A stretch of DNA of 10,530 nucleotides from Baffinella frigidus (taxonomy: Eukaryota > Cryptophyceae > Cryptomonadales > Baffinellaceae), in NCBI GenBank assembly GCA_026770585.1, contig MU646436.1, positions 363,842 through 374,371 on the forward strand, given 5' to 3'. This document shows, piece by piece, positions 9,985 through 10,530 of the stretch (position 1 is its first letter; each line of letters opens with the position of its first letter). Both the position numbers and the translations under genes were made by a program. A model generated the notes under the pieces. That model saw only the letters and a program-made list of their open reading frames with translations, searched no databases and was not told the origin of the DNA.

Positions 9985-10110
9985 AAGTGGACCGCTGTGT
10001 AGTAATTTTCACACAAATAGGGTCGTTTGGTCACGTATCTCGGGTTATAACCCGAGATACGTGACCAAGCCTGCCCGTGACTGGTACTAAATGTAACAAC
10101 CCCACATTTT
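9985..10110 (+). mobile_element. Palindrome-core MITE-like element, copy B
   Basis: Positions 10027-10068 form a perfect 42-bp palindrome (TTGGTCACGTATCTCGGGTTA and its complement, no spacer). The flanks match copy A at 2495-2620 in reverse complement (TGTGTAGTAA...CACACAAATAG, and CCCGTGACTGGTAC). The inner part of the palindrome differs between the copies. Confidence 0.7.
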
Positions 10111-10164
10111 AAATGGTCCCACTTCCAGCCTCGAGTGGACGGGTGGACGCCCTAATTTAATTTC

Positions 10165-10325
10165 GGGCCATAACTGAATCAGTTGCACTTTAATGCTATG
10201 TTAAGCATTGGTTTTACGCCTAAGATAGCATTTACGCCTCAGATAGCATAGCATATCCACCCTAAAACACCACACATAAAATCCTAACATAGACTAAAAG
10301 TGCAACTGATTCAGTAATGTTCCTA
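10165..10325. mobile_element. Inverted-repeat element with ACTGAATCAGTTGCACTTT ends
   Basis: The left arm is about 10170-10204 and the right arm about 10283-10317. They are inverted repeats of about 35 bp with a few mismatches. A half copy (TGACTGACTCAGTTACACTT) is near 9790. The interior has a tandem 18-bp duplication. No ORF is present. Confidence 0.65.
10213..10248 (+). repeat. Tandem 18-bp duplication
   Basis: TTTACGCCTAAGATAGCA is followed directly by TTTACGCCTCAGATAGCA, one difference. Confidence 0.8.
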
Positions 10326-10530
10326 GATGAAATTCCGGCATCAAACTAATTCCGGCATTCCGTAGGGTGCTACTGCAGGCAATACAGGGAAGTTGACTTT
10401 TGACGTAGTATTTTCATTTCCAGTGCGGGCTCGTTCTTGAGGCTCATAGACATTGTATCACTCAACTCAAGGCTTAAAGGGCCTATCTAGGACCTGTATC
10501 GAGAGTAATAAAGAAGAAGAAGAAGATACA
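10326..10530. other. No gene recognised; ends in AAG microsatellite
   Basis: Unique sequence with no recognised gene. A short (AAG)n run occupies about 10509-10524. Confidence 0.6.

Overview
This is a eukaryotic nuclear window, most likely from a unicellular alga or related protist. Short GC-rich exons on the + strand are separated by introns packed with degenerate telomere-like CCCTAAA/CCCCAAA/CCCGAAA arrays (TTTAGGG type on the other strand). I see no bacterial operon, RBS, tRNA, rRNA or CRISPR. The lineage cannot be fixed from the sequence. TTTAGGG repeats suit green algae as well as several other protists. The AG|G exon starts and GC donors recall dinoflagellates, but this is only a resemblance.

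Positions 1-6709 hold the 3' part of one + strand gene, which I rebuilt by joining 14 small exons (32-123 nt) at 175-245, 820-942, 1676-1717, 2062-2107, 3046-3077, 3302-3340, 3741-3816, 4170-4234, 4973-5047, 5475-5531, 5809-5910, 6058-6093, 6334-6395 and 6619-6709. Together they give about 304 codons in one frame. The product is a tyrosine-kinase-like domain (beta3, alphaC, HRDLASRN, DYG, PVRWLSPEAL, SDVWAFGVTLWE, CW...QRPSF) followed after a 12-residue linker by a C-terminal C3HC4 RING finger. The N-terminus and glycine loop lie outside the window or are not recognised. The gene would make a kinase-RING fusion: a kinase or pseudokinase head joined to a probable ubiquitin ligase tail.

The most unusual structure is in the introns. 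Several contain a truncated second copy of the exon that follows, complete with its 3' splice site and in the same phase. These copies break off directly into the telomere-like repeat (72-97, 682-720, 3951-3999, 5336-5359, weaker at 1434-1448). A piece of exon 9 and its donor lies 3 kb upstream in intron 3 (1943-1988). The last intron is flanked by a 21-nt direct repeat that spans the exon-exon junction. Every exon begins with G after the 3' splice site, and three of 13 donors fit best as GC. The pattern suggests intron gain or remodelling by duplication and template switching.

Positions 6710-8530 lack the telomere-like repeats. They hold foldback MITE-like elements of about 120 bp (TACAGGGG...CCCCTGTA) and two short WD40-like coding fragments on the + strand (about 7160-7210 and 7723-7779). 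At 8604-8790 the telomere-like repeat reappears in the opposite orientation. It is flanked by possible minus-strand coding pieces (8540-8592; also 9469-9541), so a convergent gene is likely. The right end (9250-10530) is dominated by a 41-bp minisatellite, ATTCAGCGAC-centred repeats, a perfect 42-bp palindrome element with a relative at 2500-2610, and a long inverted repeat.
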